Below are positions 25,090-33,567 of a stretch of DNA of 43,549 bases, piece after piece. The notes beneath the pieces are model-generated. The model was given only the letters and a program-made list of their open reading frames with translations. It was not told the DNA's origin and did not search any database. The first letter of the stretch is position 1, and each line of letters opens with the position of its first letter. A program made the translations under genes and the position numbers. This stretch comes from Sphingobacteriales bacterium UTBCD1 (lineage in GTDB: Bacteria > Bacteroidota > Bacteroidia > Chitinophagales > Chitinophagaceae): positions 1 to 43,549 of the forward strand of contig MWTC01000037.1 of NCBI GenBank assembly GCA_002066995.1, written 5' to 3'.

Positions 25090-25476
25090 ATGCCCGACAA
25101 TAACATACGTAAAGCTGCCCTCAGTTGGTTCAGGTCAAAGTATCAGATTGAAAGCGATAAGATATTCACTTCCAAATTTTATACCCCACAGGAATCCTGG
25201 AGTAATACAAGAGTATGGTTTTTTCAGATACCGCTTGATGTGATCCATTCAAACCCTCCCGAAAAAATACATCTGATCTGTGAGAACCACCTGGCAGGAG
25301 AACCATTCATTTATCTCAGAGTGTCATCATTGTTCTTTCTGAAAAACCTTGGTTCTTTTGATGTGGATCAGAAAGAGAAGGTGGCAAGGATCTATCTTTC
25401 CGCTGAATCGGCCGATATGTTCAAAGAAGTGAGAGGTAAAGGAAAAATTGATTTCAACCCGTACCGGATTTCTTAA
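25090..25476 (+). CDS. Hypothetical protein, no recognised family
   Basis: I take the ATG at 25090 as start (128 residues, MPDNNIRKAALSWFRSKYQ); an in-frame TTG at 25072 gives six extra residues. The protein is soluble, with mixed alpha/beta composition, no signal peptide and no cysteine cluster (GEPFIYLRVSSLFFLKNLGSFDVDQKEKVARIYLSAESADMF). Its codon use is like that of the flanking housekeeping genes rather than the defence island, and it has its own promoter. It therefore probably belongs to the host backbone and marks the island's right border. Function unknown. Confidence 0.7.
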   Translation: MPDNNIRKAALSWFRSKYQIESDKIFTSKFYTPQESWSNTRVWFFQIPLDVIHSNPPEKIHLICENHLAGEPFIYLRVSSLFFLKNLGSFDVDQKEKVARIYLSAESADMFKEVRGKGKIDFNPYRIS

Positions 25477-25561
25477 ATAAAATCTCAAACCCTTTTAAAA
25501 CGGCTGACTTAGTTTCCCTAACTTACAAGTCATTTTGCCTGTCACTCTGAAATATTTTGTT

Positions 25562-26809
25562 ATGCGGATCATTTTCATGCTGATCTTTTTGGTTTGTTAT
25601 TTTCATCCTGCCACCCATGCACAGGCAGGAAAAAACAGGAATAAAAAAGCTGAACTGATCGCAACTGTTGATAAGGTTCTCAATACGGCAGTGGAAAAAC
25701 AAGAGATCCCCGGAGCAGTGGTTGAGATCAAACAAAACGGAAAGATTGTTTACCAGCAGGCTTACGGCTTTTCGCAGAAATATGATTACGGTCATCAGCT
25801 CCTGGAAAATCCGCCTGCGATGAACACGGAAACGCTGTTCGACATGGCATCCCTCACCAAAGTGATCGGCACCACCACGTCCATCATGCTGTTGGCAGAC
25901 AGAGGGCTGATCCATGTTGATGATCCGGTCAGTAAGTATATACAAAGTTTTGACAGTTTTCCGAAAAGCGCTATCACCATCCGCCACCTGCTGACGCACA
26001 CTGCCGGATTGATTGAATGGTACCCTCTGTTTTACCGCTCTTCAAATAAAGAATCTACCTATAAACTTATTCATTCACTTCCTTTGAAATATCCGGTAGG
26101 GCAGCGGCGCAGCTACAGCGATCTCGGTTTTATGTTACTCGGAGAGATCATTGAAAAAGTTACGGGGCTTTCATTAGAAGAATTTGAAAAGAAAAATATT
26201 TTCATTCCGCTCGGAATGGCGCACACACTCTACAACCCGCTGAAGAACGGAAGGACTGATAATATTGCCGCCACTTCATTCGGCAACCCGTATGAAAAAA
26301 GAATGGTTTATGATTCATCTCTTGGCTACACCGTAAAAGAAATTGACCCTGCATCGTGGGACGGATGGAGAAAATATGTGTTGAAAGGTGAAGTGAATGA
26401 CGGCAATGCCTGGTATGCTAACCAGGGAATATCAGGTCATGCAGGTTTGTTTTCCACAGTGGATGATGCACAGAAACTGGTGGATATGCTGCTGAATAAA
26501 GGAAAGGCCGGGAAAAAACAATTCCTCTCTTCTTCTGTCATTGATTCTTTTTTGACGGAAGACCGTTTTCATAACGGCCTTGGCTGGATGATGGACAGCA
26601 CCAACTCATTTATGAAGGGCGGCCCTGCAGGGACATTCGGCCACACCGGCTTTACGGGTACAAGCATTACCGTGGTGCCGCAATATCATTTGTCTGTGAT
26701 CCTTTTCATCAACCGCCAGAATATGGGATTACTGAAATCAGGATATTATTATAATCCTAATCCTCTGCGCCGTGAAATATTTGAAGCGGTGATGAAGTAT
26801 GTGAAATGA
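25562..26809 (+). CDS. Exported serine hydrolase (beta-lactamase/DD-peptidase fold)
   Basis: The start at 25562 gives a clean signal peptide (MRIIFMLIFLVCYFHPATHA, cut before QAGK); the frame continues upstream to a TTG at 25535 but that adds nothing useful. The 415-residue protein has the class C beta-lactamase-like layout: SLTK (97-100) with nucleophile Ser and general-base Lys, YSDLG as the Tyr-x-Asn equivalent, and HTGFTG in place of KTG. Enzymes of this group are mostly esterases, DD-peptidases or D-amino-acid hydrolases; without KTG a real beta-lactamase is unlikely. It sits in the periplasm. The hairpins at 26935-26981 separate it from the leftward RAYT gene. Confidence 0.85.
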   Translation: MRIIFMLIFLVCYFHPATHAQAGKNRNKKAELIATVDKVLNTAVEKQEIPGAVVEIKQNGKIVYQQAYGFSQKYDYGHQLLENPPAMNTETLFDMASLTKVIGTTTSIMLLADRGLIHVDDPVSKYIQSFDSFPKSAITIRHLLTHTAGLIEWYPLFYRSSNKESTYKLIHSLPLKYPVGQRRSYSDLGFMLLGEIIEKVTGLSLEEFEKKNIFIPLGMAHTLYNPLKNGRTDNIAATSFGNPYEKRMVYDSSLGYTVKEIDPASWDGWRKYVLKGEVNDGNAWYANQGISGHAGLFSTVDDAQKLVDMLLNKGKAGKKQFLSSSVIDSFLTEDRFHNGLGWMMDSTNSFMKGGPAGTFGHTGFTGTSITVVPQYHLSVILFINRQNMGLLKSGYYYNPNPLRREIFEAVMKYVK

Positions 26810-26869
26810 AATGTTGCCGGAAGCAATAGGATCGTACCCTCACTGACCGAAGGGTATGTGGAATGAAAT

Positions 26870-26919
26870 ATTGCTGGAAGCAACGGAATAGTGCTGCGAG
26901 GCTGGAAGCCTCACAGAGT
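26870..26919 (+). repeat. REP-like repeat copy 0 (right of the RAYT stop codon side)
   Basis: This 50-bp copy matches the array units behind the RAYT with a few changes: first hairpin with a GGA loop, second hairpin GCGAGGC / GCCTCaC with loop TGGAA and one broken pair. A half copy (GTTGCCGGAAGCAAT) lies at 26813-26827. Repeats therefore flank the RAYT gene on both sides, as in REPtron elements. Confidence 0.75.
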
Positions 26920-26934
26920 GTATGCAGCGATGCT

Positions 26935-26981
26935 TTGCGAAACTTTCAGTTTCGCAATCTTATTTTGTTGCCTTTGGCAAC
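26935..26981. terminator. Two adjacent hairpins between convergent genes
   Basis: A 10-bp perfect stem (TTGCGAAACT, loop TTC, AGTTTCGCAA) and a 6-bp stem (GTTGCC, loop TTT, GGCAAC) are separated by a short T-rich spacer. Rightward transcripts from the serine hydrolase would reach a T-rich tail after the first stem. They probably act as a terminator, though they could also belong to the REP family. Confidence 0.55.
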
Positions 26982-26994
26982 CACGAAGCGTTTA

Positions 26995-27552
26995 TTATAA
27001 TAGTAAATCGATCTCCATGACCCCGGTTTTACCTTCATAATTAGCAGCGCTGCTATATAAGTAATGAGAAGGCTCTGCAACGAATCCGGCTCTTACCGGA
27101 TTTTCGTGTATATAATTCAGCTTCGTTTTCAAAAATGAATCATTGGTGATTTCTTCGGGATGGTTATTTCCTGTCCATACCTTGTACAGGTCATTTGCCG
27201 GGGAGGCATTCGCATAGTAATGGAACATATATTGAAGCCAGTCACGCCGGCTTTCCGGCTCTTCTGCTATCGAATTGCTGATTGTTTTGCTGGTATGGGT
27301 TTTAAAGTCGCGGATGATATCGCTGAGATTTGCATCAGGCGCTGTCCAGATAGTATGAACATGATTGGTCATAATAACAAATGCGCCTATTTGTAATTTC
27401 TTTTTGGAACGGCAGAACTGAAAGCTTTCGAGAATAATATCCCGGTATCGCTGGCGGCTGAAAATATCTATCCAACCCATGATGGAAAAGGTAAGGAAAT
27501 GAGTGGCTGCCTGATCACGGATCTTATATCCTCCGGCGAATTCGTAACTCAT
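26995..27552 (-). CDS. REP-associated tyrosine transposase (RAYT; Y1/IS200-like)
   Basis: I start at the ATG at 27552 (185 residues, MSYEFAGGYKIRDQAATHFLT) because the longer frame to 27636 translates the repeat. The Y1 transposase pattern is clear: FVIMTNHVHTIW with the HUH-type NHVH metal site, followed by helices rich in basic residues and the NYIHENPVRAGFV block typical of RAYTs. The catalytic tyrosine probably lies in the HYYANAS region. RAYTs are single-copy, often domesticated relatives of IS200 transposases; known ones cleave single-stranded REP hairpins. Here nine 50-bp hairpin repeats lie around the gene. There is no partner tnpB gene and no full insertion-sequence structure. Confidence 0.88.
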   Translation of the reverse strand: MSYEFAGGYKIRDQAATHFLTFSIMGWIDIFSRQRYRDIILESFQFCRSKKKLQIGAFVIMTNHVHTIWTAPDANLSDIIRDFKTHTSKTISNSIAEEPESRRDWLQYMFHYYANASPANDLYKVWTGNNHPEEITNDSFLKTKLNYIHENPVRAGFVAEPSHYLYSSAANYEGKTGVMEIDLLL

Positions 27553-27584
27553 ATTTGAGGATTTAAATATTATAAAGATAAGAT

Positions 27585-28266
27585 GTTGCTGAAAGCAACA
27601 GAATAGTGCTGCGAGGCAGGATGCCTCGCAGAGCAATGATAAATTCGTAACTCATATTTCAGGATTTTAAGCATTATAAAGTTAAGAGCTGCTGAAAGCA
27701 ATGGAATAGTGCTGCGAGGCAGAAAGCCTCGCAGAGCTTCAGAGGATTTAAATATTATAAAGATAAGATGTTGCTGAAAGCAACGGAATAGTGCTGCGAG
27801 GCAGGATGCCTCGCAGAGCAATGGGATAAGATGTTGCTGAAAGCAACAGAATAGTGCTGCGAGGCAGGATGCCTCGCAGAGCAATGGGGTAACTCATATT
27901 TGAGGATTTAAATATTATAAAGATAAGATGTTGCTGAAAGCAACAGAATAGTGCTGCGAGGCAGGATGCCTCGCAGAGCAATGGCAATGAGTGGCTGCCT
28001 GATCACGGATCTTATATCCTCCGGCGAATTCGTAACTTATATTTGAGGATTTAAATATTATAAAGATAAGATGTTGCTGAAAGCAACGGAATAGTGCTGC
28101 GAGGCAGGATGCCTCGCAGAGCAATGGGATAAGATGTTGCTGAAAGCAACAGAATAGTGCTGCGAGGCAGAAAGCCTCGCAGAGCTTCAGAGGATTTAAA
28201 TATTATAAAGATAAGAGTTGCTGAAAGCAACAGAATAGTGCTGCGAGGCAGGATGCCTCGCAGAGC
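27585..28266 (+). repeat. Array of eight 50-bp REP-like double-hairpin repeats
   Basis: Copies start at 27585, 27688, 27770, 27833, 27930, 28073, 28136 and 28217; each is exactly 50 bp. Each has hairpin 1 GTTGCT-GAA-AGCAAC (GCTGCT...AGCAAT in the second copy), the spacer RGAATAGTGC, and hairpin 2 TGCGAGGC / GCCTCGCA with loop AGGAT, or AGAAA in copies 2 and 7. Between copies lie 13 to 93 bp of recurring sequence, chiefly variants of GAGGATTTAAATATTATAAAG. Spacers are not unique, so this is not CRISPR. Open frames inside the array are artefacts of the repeat. The array starts 33 bp upstream of the RAYT start codon. Confidence 0.92.
27986..28040 (-). pseudogene. Duplicated 5' fragment of the RAYT gene with lost start codon
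   Basis: The 55 bp here repeat the first 55 bp of the RAYT gene (27498-27552) with a single change that turns the start ATG into ATA. The duplication continues through the adjoining spacer and repeat, giving a 137-bp match (27498-27634 against 27986-28122) with only two substitutions and no gap. Confidence 0.9.
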
Positions 28267-28270
28267 AATG

Positions 28271-28593
28271 AGATTTGATTTCTTTATGATCGTTGGGTGA
28301 TTAAAATAACAGAATAAATTTTAATCGGGATTATTTTATTGAGTTTTTCTTTTAAGATCTCAACAAATCCATTGTGGTTTACCATTACTGAAAAGCAAAA
28401 GAAAATCATCCGTTTGCATTGTAAATCCCCTTTCAATTGTGATCTGAGGCCGGTAAGAAAGATTCAATAAAATCAAGGTTGTAAAGCCGGAATGGGAATT
28501 GTTTTACTGTTTGTGCAAAAAGATCATATCTGCATACGATGAAAAATGATAATTTAGGCAACTTTTTAAACAGAACTTTTAATCAACACTTTT
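28271..28593. other. Gene-free stretch upstream of the M16 protease
   Basis: After the last repeat there are 323 bp with no ORF, hairpin or exact TAnnTTTG box that I can support. The promoter of the M16 gene must lie here; TAATTTAG at 28550-28557 is a one-mismatch -7 candidate. Confidence 0.4.
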
Positions 28594-31353
28594 ATGAGAA
28601 AGGTCATTGCAACTGCACTTCTGAGCTTTATGCTCTCCGGTTTAGTTCATGCTCAGCAAAAAACCGCAACTCAACCGAAATCAAAATATCCTGATATTGA
28701 CATACCCTTTAAAAAGTATGTGCTGGATAACGGGCTTACCCTTATAGTGCATGAAGATCACAAAGCGCCCATCATCGCATTCAATGTATGGTATCATGTA
28801 GGATCGAAGAATGAAAAACCGGGAAAAACCGGATTTGCTCATTTGTTTGAACACCTGATGTTCAACGGAAGCGAGCATAATAATGATGATTATTTCAAGC
28901 TTACCGATAAACTGGGAGCTACGGATATGAACGGCACCACCAATGAAGACCGGACCAATTATTTTGAAAATTTTCCTACTTCGGCATTTGAAAAAATCTT
29001 ATGGGCAGAAAGTGACCGCATGGGATTTATGGTAAATGTGATAGATTCTGCAAGGCTGAATGAACAACGTGGCGTAGTGCAAAATGAAAAACGCCAGGGA
29101 GACAATGAACCCTATTCCATATCGGAAGACTTGACCTATAAAAATACTTATCCGGCAGGGCACCCGTATTCATGGCCGGTGATCGGTTCGATGGAAGATC
29201 TTAATGCTGCATCGCTTGAAGATGTGAAAGAATGGTTCAAAACTTATTATGGCCCCAACAATGCCGTGGTATGTATTGCAGGAGATATCAAAGCGGAAGA
29301 TGCTTATGAAAAAGTAAAAAAATATTTTGGCGATCTGCCTGCTTCTCCGCCGATTGCTAAACAAAAAGAATGGATCGCAAAGATGAAAGGCACGCATGAA
29401 CAACTGGCCCAGGACAGGGTACCACAGGCCCGGCTTCAAAAAACCTGGAATGTGCCTCAATGGGGATCGAAAGAAGTGACACAACTGGATTTGCTGTCCT
29501 CCATTCTGACCAGCGGCAAGAACTCCAGGCTTTATAAAAGGCTGGTGTATGATGAGCAGATCGCAAGCAGTGTCAGCTCATTTGTTGATGACAGGGAGAT
29601 CGGTGGCCAGTTTTATATTACTGCGGATGCAAAGCCGGGTGTTGACCTGAATAAGATCAATATAGTGATCAATGAGGAACTGAAAAAAATATTTACAGCC
29701 GGGCCAACGGTAAATGAGTTGGAAAGAGCCAAGACCTCTTATTTCTCAAGCTTTATCAAAGGCATGGAACGTATTGGCGGATTTGGCGGCAAGTCAGATA
29801 TCCTTGCCCAGAATGAATGTTACGGAGGGGATGCGGCGTACTATAAAGTGACGAATGATTTTGTGAAAAAGGCTACAGTGTCCGATATAAAGAAAGTGGC
29901 CAACGACTGGCTTTCTGACGGAGAATACATTCTGAAAATAAATCCTTACGGCAATTTTTCTACTGATCCTACAGTGATCAACCGGAATGTGGAACCACCT
30001 TTAGGCCCTGCTCCTGAAATTAAATTTCCTGAAGTGCAAACTTCTGAACTTTCCAACGGAGTAAAGATATGGCTGGTGAAACGAGAGTCTGTACCCGTAG
30101 TGAATATGAAACTGATCTTTGATGCAGGATATGCCTCGGATCAGATGAGCGTTCCCGGTGTAGCTTCTATGGCAGGAACCATGATGAGAGAGGGAACAAA
30201 GTCAAGGACCGCATTGCAGATCAGCGCTGAAATGCAGGATCTGGGTGCAGGCATTTCCGCTTCTTCGGATCTCGACAACACCTATCTTATGATGAATGCC
30301 TTGAAAACAAATTTTGATGCATCTCTTAATCTGTTTTCGGATATTCTTTTGAATCCGTCATTCCCGCAAAAGGATTTTGACCGGGTGAAAAAAGAACGGC
30401 TGTTGAGTATCAAACAGGAAGAGTCACAACCGGTGATGATCGGTTTGCGTGTGCTTCCTAAATTACTGTATGGAAAAGGACACGCTTATGATATTCCGTT
30501 TACCGGAAGCGGCACCACAGCAAGCGTGGAAAAGATCACGAGAGCAGACCTCGTGAAATTTCATGACACCTGGTTCAGGCCCAACATTGCAAACCTTGTT
30601 GTAGTGGGAGACATCAGCATGGATGCGCTTAAAAAATCATTGGAAAAGTCCTGGGCGTCCTGGAAGCCTGCTTCTGTACCGGTTAAGAATATCAAAGACG
30701 TGAAGTCGCCGGACAAACCTTCTGTGTATCTTATTGACAAGCCCGGCGCTGTGCAGTCTGTGATCTTTGCTGCTGAAATCTCGCCCTCAGAAACCAGTAA
30801 AAATTATGAGGCAATAAACCTGATGAACGGCATACTTGGCGGTGAGTTTACATCAAGAGTAAATATGAACCTGAGGGAAGACAAGCACTGGTCTTATGGA
30901 GCGGGAACAATGATCTTATGGGCTAAGGGACCTTCCTTCTTTACCGGTTATGCGCCGGTGCAGACGGATAAGACCAAAGAATCTGTTGTGGAATTAAAGA
31001 AGGAGATTGAAGAATATATTACGACCCGGCCGGCCACACAGGAAGAATTTGACAAGGTGCAGGAAAACACCGTGATGGCATTGCCGGGAGTGTGGGAAAC
31101 CAATTCGGCTGTATCGGGTACTCTGTCGGATGCCGTGATCTATAACCGCGGGCTTGGATATTTACAGAGTTATGCTTCCATGTTGAAAAATCTTTCACTG
31201 AATGACATCAGGTCGGCAGCAACAGAAGTAGTGAAACCTTCACATCTTACCTGGGTGATCGTTGGTGACCGTTCTAAGATCGCTAATGGTATTAGCGAAC
31301 TGAATATCGGCAATATCCAATACCTTGATGCACAGGGTAACCCGGTCAGATAA
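28594..31353 (+). CDS. Secreted M16 zinc metallopeptidase (two-domain)
   Basis: The 919-residue protein has a signal peptide (MRKVIATALLSFMLSGLVHA, cleaved before QQK) and two M16 halves. The first half carries the inverted zinc motif HLFEH (H83, E86, H87) with a downstream glutamate ligand E165 (VQNEKRQGD); the second half (about 480-919) lacks HxxEH and is the usual inactive partner. M16 peptidases (pitrilysin, PqqL types) enclose and cut small unfolded peptides. The protein should be periplasmic or outer-membrane associated. The length fits fused bacterial M16B pairs. It is a single-gene unit closed by a terminator at 31374. Confidence 0.9.
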   Translation: MRKVIATALLSFMLSGLVHAQQKTATQPKSKYPDIDIPFKKYVLDNGLTLIVHEDHKAPIIAFNVWYHVGSKNEKPGKTGFAHLFEHLMFNGSEHNNDDYFKLTDKLGATDMNGTTNEDRTNYFENFPTSAFEKILWAESDRMGFMVNVIDSARLNEQRGVVQNEKRQGDNEPYSISEDLTYKNTYPAGHPYSWPVIGSMEDLNAASLEDVKEWFKTYYGPNNAVVCIAGDIKAEDAYEKVKKYFGDLPASPPIAKQKEWIAKMKGTHEQLAQDRVPQARLQKTWNVPQWGSKEVTQLDLLSSILTSGKNSRLYKRLVYDEQIASSVSSFVDDREIGGQFYITADAKPGVDLNKINIVINEELKKIFTAGPTVNELERAKTSYFSSFIKGMERIGGFGGKSDILAQNECYGGDAAYYKVTNDFVKKATVSDIKKVANDWLSDGEYILKINPYGNFSTDPTVINRNVEPPLGPAPEIKFPEVQTSELSNGVKIWLVKRESVPVVNMKLIFDAGYASDQMSVPGVASMAGTMMREGTKSRTALQISAEMQDLGAGISASSDLDNTYLMMNALKTNFDASLNLFSDILLNPSFPQKDFDRVKKERLLSIKQEESQPVMIGLRVLPKLLYGKGHAYDIPFTGSGTTASVEKITRADLVKFHDTWFRPNIANLVVVGDISMDALKKSLEKSWASWKPASVPVKNIKDVKSPDKPSVYLIDKPGAVQSVIFAAEISPSETSKNYEAINLMNGILGGEFTSRVNMNLREDKHWSYGAGTMILWAKGPSFFTGYAPVQTDKTKESVVELKKEIEEYITTRPATQEEFDKVQENTVMALPGVWETNSAVSGTLSDAVIYNRGLGYLQSYASMLKNLSLNDIRSAATEVVKPSHLTWVIVGDRSKIANGISELNIGNIQYLDAQGNPVR

Positions 31354-31373
31354 TTCAGCAGATCGAATTAAAA

Positions 31374-31416
31374 AAGAGGGCTTTCCATTTCTGGAAATAA
31401 CCCTCTTCTTTTCTTT
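31374..31416 (+). terminator. Terminator after the M16 protease gene
   Basis: AAGAGGG (31374-31380) pairs with CCCTCTT (31401-31407), with an inner TTTCC / GGAAA stem, followed by a T-rich tail. Confidence 0.8.
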
Positions 31417-31547
31417 CTCCGGTGTTAAATACCAGTTGGTCAAGAACAAAAGAATGGCTTTAGTGTAGCTTAAATATAAGCTGATTGCCCGGTGTCAGTT
31501 TTTTATTATATGAACTTTCGTAAATTGAATTATTAAAAACGATTTAT

Positions 31548-31943
31548 ATGTTAAAAGTCGGAGAATTAAAACAAGGTGATATTATCATGGTAAATGATGA
31601 TGGGGTTATGAGGGAAGGAACTGTTTCAAAAATAAGCCATGAAGACAACCAGGCTTATGTGAACAATGGTATCCAGGAGTTTTGGTACGACCCCGGCGAA
31701 ATGTTTCCGCTTCCTGTAGATGAAAATCAACTGATGAAACTGGGTTTTCAAAAGCAGGAATCAGAAAGTTCCGTGAAATATATGAAAGGGCCTTTCCGGT
31801 TAGTGACCCCCAAAAAAGGAGATTTTTCCAATATTGAGATGTGGTACCGGGAGGATCGCCGGCATTTCAATGCGCCTTTAAGTGTCCATGAGTTGCAGAA
31901 TCTGCACCGGGAGATGACCAAAATAGGCCTGGAATCAGCCTGA
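31548..31943 (+). CDS. Conserved hypothetical protein of Chitinophagaceae type
   Basis: The 131-residue protein starts MLKVGELKQGDIIMVNDDGVMREGTVSKI, which reads like a small beta-barrel N-terminal domain, and ends in a helix (SVHELQNLHREMTKIG). It has no signal peptide and no catalytic motif. Similar short proteins occur in related Bacteroidota; I know of no function. It precedes infA by 122 bp on the same strand, with a separate -7 box for infA between them. Confidence 0.7.
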   Translation: MLKVGELKQGDIIMVNDDGVMREGTVSKISHEDNQAYVNNGIQEFWYDPGEMFPLPVDENQLMKLGFQKQESESSVKYMKGPFRLVTPKKGDFSNIEMWYREDRRHFNAPLSVHELQNLHREMTKIGLESA

Positions 31944-32041
31944 AAAAGAGATTTCAACCGAATTTCTAAGACTCAATTGTAGTTTTGGCAGACCACTACC
32001 AAAAAAAATACCCCTTTTTTCTTTTTTAAGGCTGTTACTCT

Positions 32042-32049
32042 TATCTTTG
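32042..32049 (+). promoter_or_regulatory. -7 box of the infA-rplQ operon
   Basis: TATCTTTG matches TAnnTTTG exactly and lies 16 bp before the infA start codon. It suggests that this ribosomal gene block starts its own transcript here. Confidence 0.6.
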
Positions 32050-32065
32050 CGCTCCCAAAAATTGT

Positions 32066-32284
32066 ATGTCAAAACAACCCCTAATTGAACAGGATGGTAG
32101 GATAATAGAAGCGCTTTCAAATGCGATGTTCAGGGTGAAGCTTGAAAACGGCCACGAAATACTGGCTACCATTTCGGGGAAAATGAGAATGAACTATATC
32201 CGGATATTGCCGGGTGATAAAGTGAAGGTGGAAATGAGTCCATACGATTTGTCAAGAGGAAGGATTAAACTGAGATATAAATAA
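32066..32284 (+). CDS. infA: Translation initiation factor IF-1
   Basis: The 72-residue protein is a canonical IF-1: an S1/OB-fold domain with [62 protein letters not shown]-1 binds the A site of the 30S subunit during initiation. It heads the ribosomal gene block; rpmJ follows 59 bp later. In many bacteria infA follows secY and map, which are not present here. Confidence 0.97.
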   Translation: MSKQPLIEQDGRIIEALSNAMFRVKLENGHEILATISGKMRMNYIRILPGDKVKVEMSPYDLSRGRIKLRYK

Positions 32285-32343
32285 AGAAACAAAGACAGGA
32301 CGGGAGACAGGAATAATTTAGTAACCAGAAATAAGAAACGATT

Positions 32344-32460
32344 ATGAAAGTAAGAGCATCCATAAAAAAGCGCAGCGCAGATTGTAAGATCGTCCGCCGC
32401 AAGGGAAAGCTTTATGTGATCAACAAAAAGAATCCCCGTTTCAAACAAAGACAAGGTTAA
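32344..32460 (+). CDS. rpmJ: 50S ribosomal protein L36 (zinc-free type)
   Basis: This 38-residue gene reads [14 protein letters not shown]...RFKQRQG and is clearly L36, a small protein of the large subunit. Classical L36 binds zinc through C11, C14, C27 and H33. Here the positions are S11, C14, N27 and F33, so the zinc site is lost (the C-minus type). It lies between infA and rpsM in the standard order. Confidence 0.95.
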   Translation: MKVRASIKKRSADCKIVRRKGKLYVINKKNPRFKQRQG

Positions 32461-32534
32461 TTAGTAACAGGTTTCTGCTTGCCGCATACAGGTGATTGGA
32501 AGCGAATAAAAGTAAAAAATTATAATTAAGAAAT

Positions 32535-32915
32535 ATGGCTCGTATTGCCGGTGTTGATTTACCAAAGAACAAAAGGGGAGAAATAGGGCTTACCTATATA
32601 TATGGTATAGGTCCTTCTACTGCCCGGTATATCCTTGATAAGAATAATATCAGCCGTGATAAAAAAGTGAATGACTGGACTGATGAGGAGCAGAATGCGA
32701 TCCGTTCTACCATCAATGATGAATTGAAAGTGGAAGGGGCTCTGCGTTCTGAAGTTCAGATGAGCATTAAGCGTTTACTGGATATTGCCTGTTATCGCGG
32801 GGTTCGTCATCGTAAGGGATTGCCTGTCCGCGGACAACGCACCCGTACCAACAGCCGTACCCGTAAAGGAAAGCGTAAGACAGTAGCAGGTAAAAAGAAA
32901 GCACCGAAGAAATAA
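32535..32915 (+). CDS. rpsM: 30S ribosomal protein S13
   Basis: The 126-residue protein has the S13 sequence throughout: [26 protein letters not shown], the [24 protein letters not shown] block and a basic tail. S13 contacts the 16S rRNA head, the P-site tRNA and the 50S subunit. It is the second ribosomal protein of the block, 74 bp after rpmJ and 64 bp before rpsK. Confidence 0.97.
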   Translation: MARIAGVDLPKNKRGEIGLTYIYGIGPSTARYILDKNNISRDKKVNDWTDEEQNAIRSTINDELKVEGALRSEVQMSIKRLLDIACYRGVRHRKGLPVRGQRTRTNSRTRKGKRKTVAGKKKAPKK

Positions 32916-32979
32916 AGATTGACAGGCCGGGGCAGAAAATATCGGGCCCGGGTCTTGAACCTTGAATTTAAAAAGAATT

Positions 32980-33393
32980 ATGGCAAAAGCACAGCAGGCA
33001 GCAGCACCGAGTGCAAAAGCTGCAGCAAGAAAAAGAGTAGTGAAAGTGGATACTTATGGCGATGCACATATCACTGCCAGCTTCAATAATATTATTGTAA
33101 GCCTTACGAATAAAACAGGCCAGGTGATTTCCTGGAGCAGTGCGGGCAAGATGGGTTTTAAAGGATCAAAAAAGAATACGCCTTATGCAGCCCAGATGGC
33201 AGCAGCAGATGCCGCAAAGACTGCATTTGATGCAGGGCTGAAAAGAGTGGATGTGTTTGTAAAAGGCCCAGGTGCAGGAAGAGAAAGCGCTATCCGGGCT
33301 CTTAGCCAAAACGGAATAGAAGTGGCTATGATCAAAGATGTGACGCCATTGCCGCACAATGGATGCCGTCCCCCGAAAAAGAGAAGAGTATAA
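32980..33393 (+). CDS. rpsK: 30S ribosomal protein S11
   Basis: I choose the ATG at 32980 (137 residues, [27 protein letters not shown]) over an in-frame TTG at 32962. The S11 core [39 protein letters not shown] and [13 protein letters not shown] is complete. S11 lies on the 30S platform near the Shine-Dalgarno/anti-Shine-Dalgarno site. A 174-bp gap with two hairpins separates it from rpsD. Confidence 0.97.
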   Translation: MAKAQQAAAPSAKAAARKRVVKVDTYGDAHITASFNNIIVSLTNKTGQVISWSSAGKMGFKGSKKNTPYAAQMAAADAAKTAFDAGLKRVDVFVKGPGAGRESAIRALSQNGIEVAMIKDVTPLPHNGCRPPKKRRV

Positions 33394-33452
33394 TTATTAT
33401 TTGAAATAAGGCGCAGGATCTGAACTGCTGCTACATAAAGAAAGAAAGTCAT

Positions 33453-33552
33453 AATTGTACTGAAAGGATCAGTGCAATTCATTTTAATAAAGGGTGTCCG
33501 ATTAATTTTTTACAGTTTTTTACCGATCGAAACACCGAGTTTAAAAAAACTG
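33453..33552 (+). promoter_or_regulatory. Two hairpins in the rpsK-rpsD leader
   Basis: Hairpin 1: AATTGTACTG (33453-33462) pairs with CAGTGCAATT (33470-33479), nine of ten pairs standard plus one G-U, loop of 7. Hairpin 2: CAGTTTTTT (33513-33521) pairs with AAAAAACTG (33544-33552), ending 15 nt before the rpsD start codon. S4 is the classical autoregulator of this operon in other bacteria, so a translational control site is plausible, but no S4-binding pseudoknot was identified. Confidence 0.4.
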
Positions 33553-33567
33553 AAATGAAACAGAATT

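Noticed and set aside
25562-26809. Antibiotic-resistance beta-lactamase
   Set aside because: The KTG motif is replaced by HTG and the sequence fits the wide serine esterase/DD-peptidase group better.
27570-28124. Overlapping leftward reading frames of 69-104 codons in the repeat array
   Set aside because: They translate the repeat unit again and again and have no independent gene signal.
27585-28266. Regularly spaced repeats that could suggest a CRISPR array
   Set aside because: Units are 50 bp with two internal hairpins, spacers are recurring not unique, spacing varies from 13 to 93 bp, and no cas gene is present.
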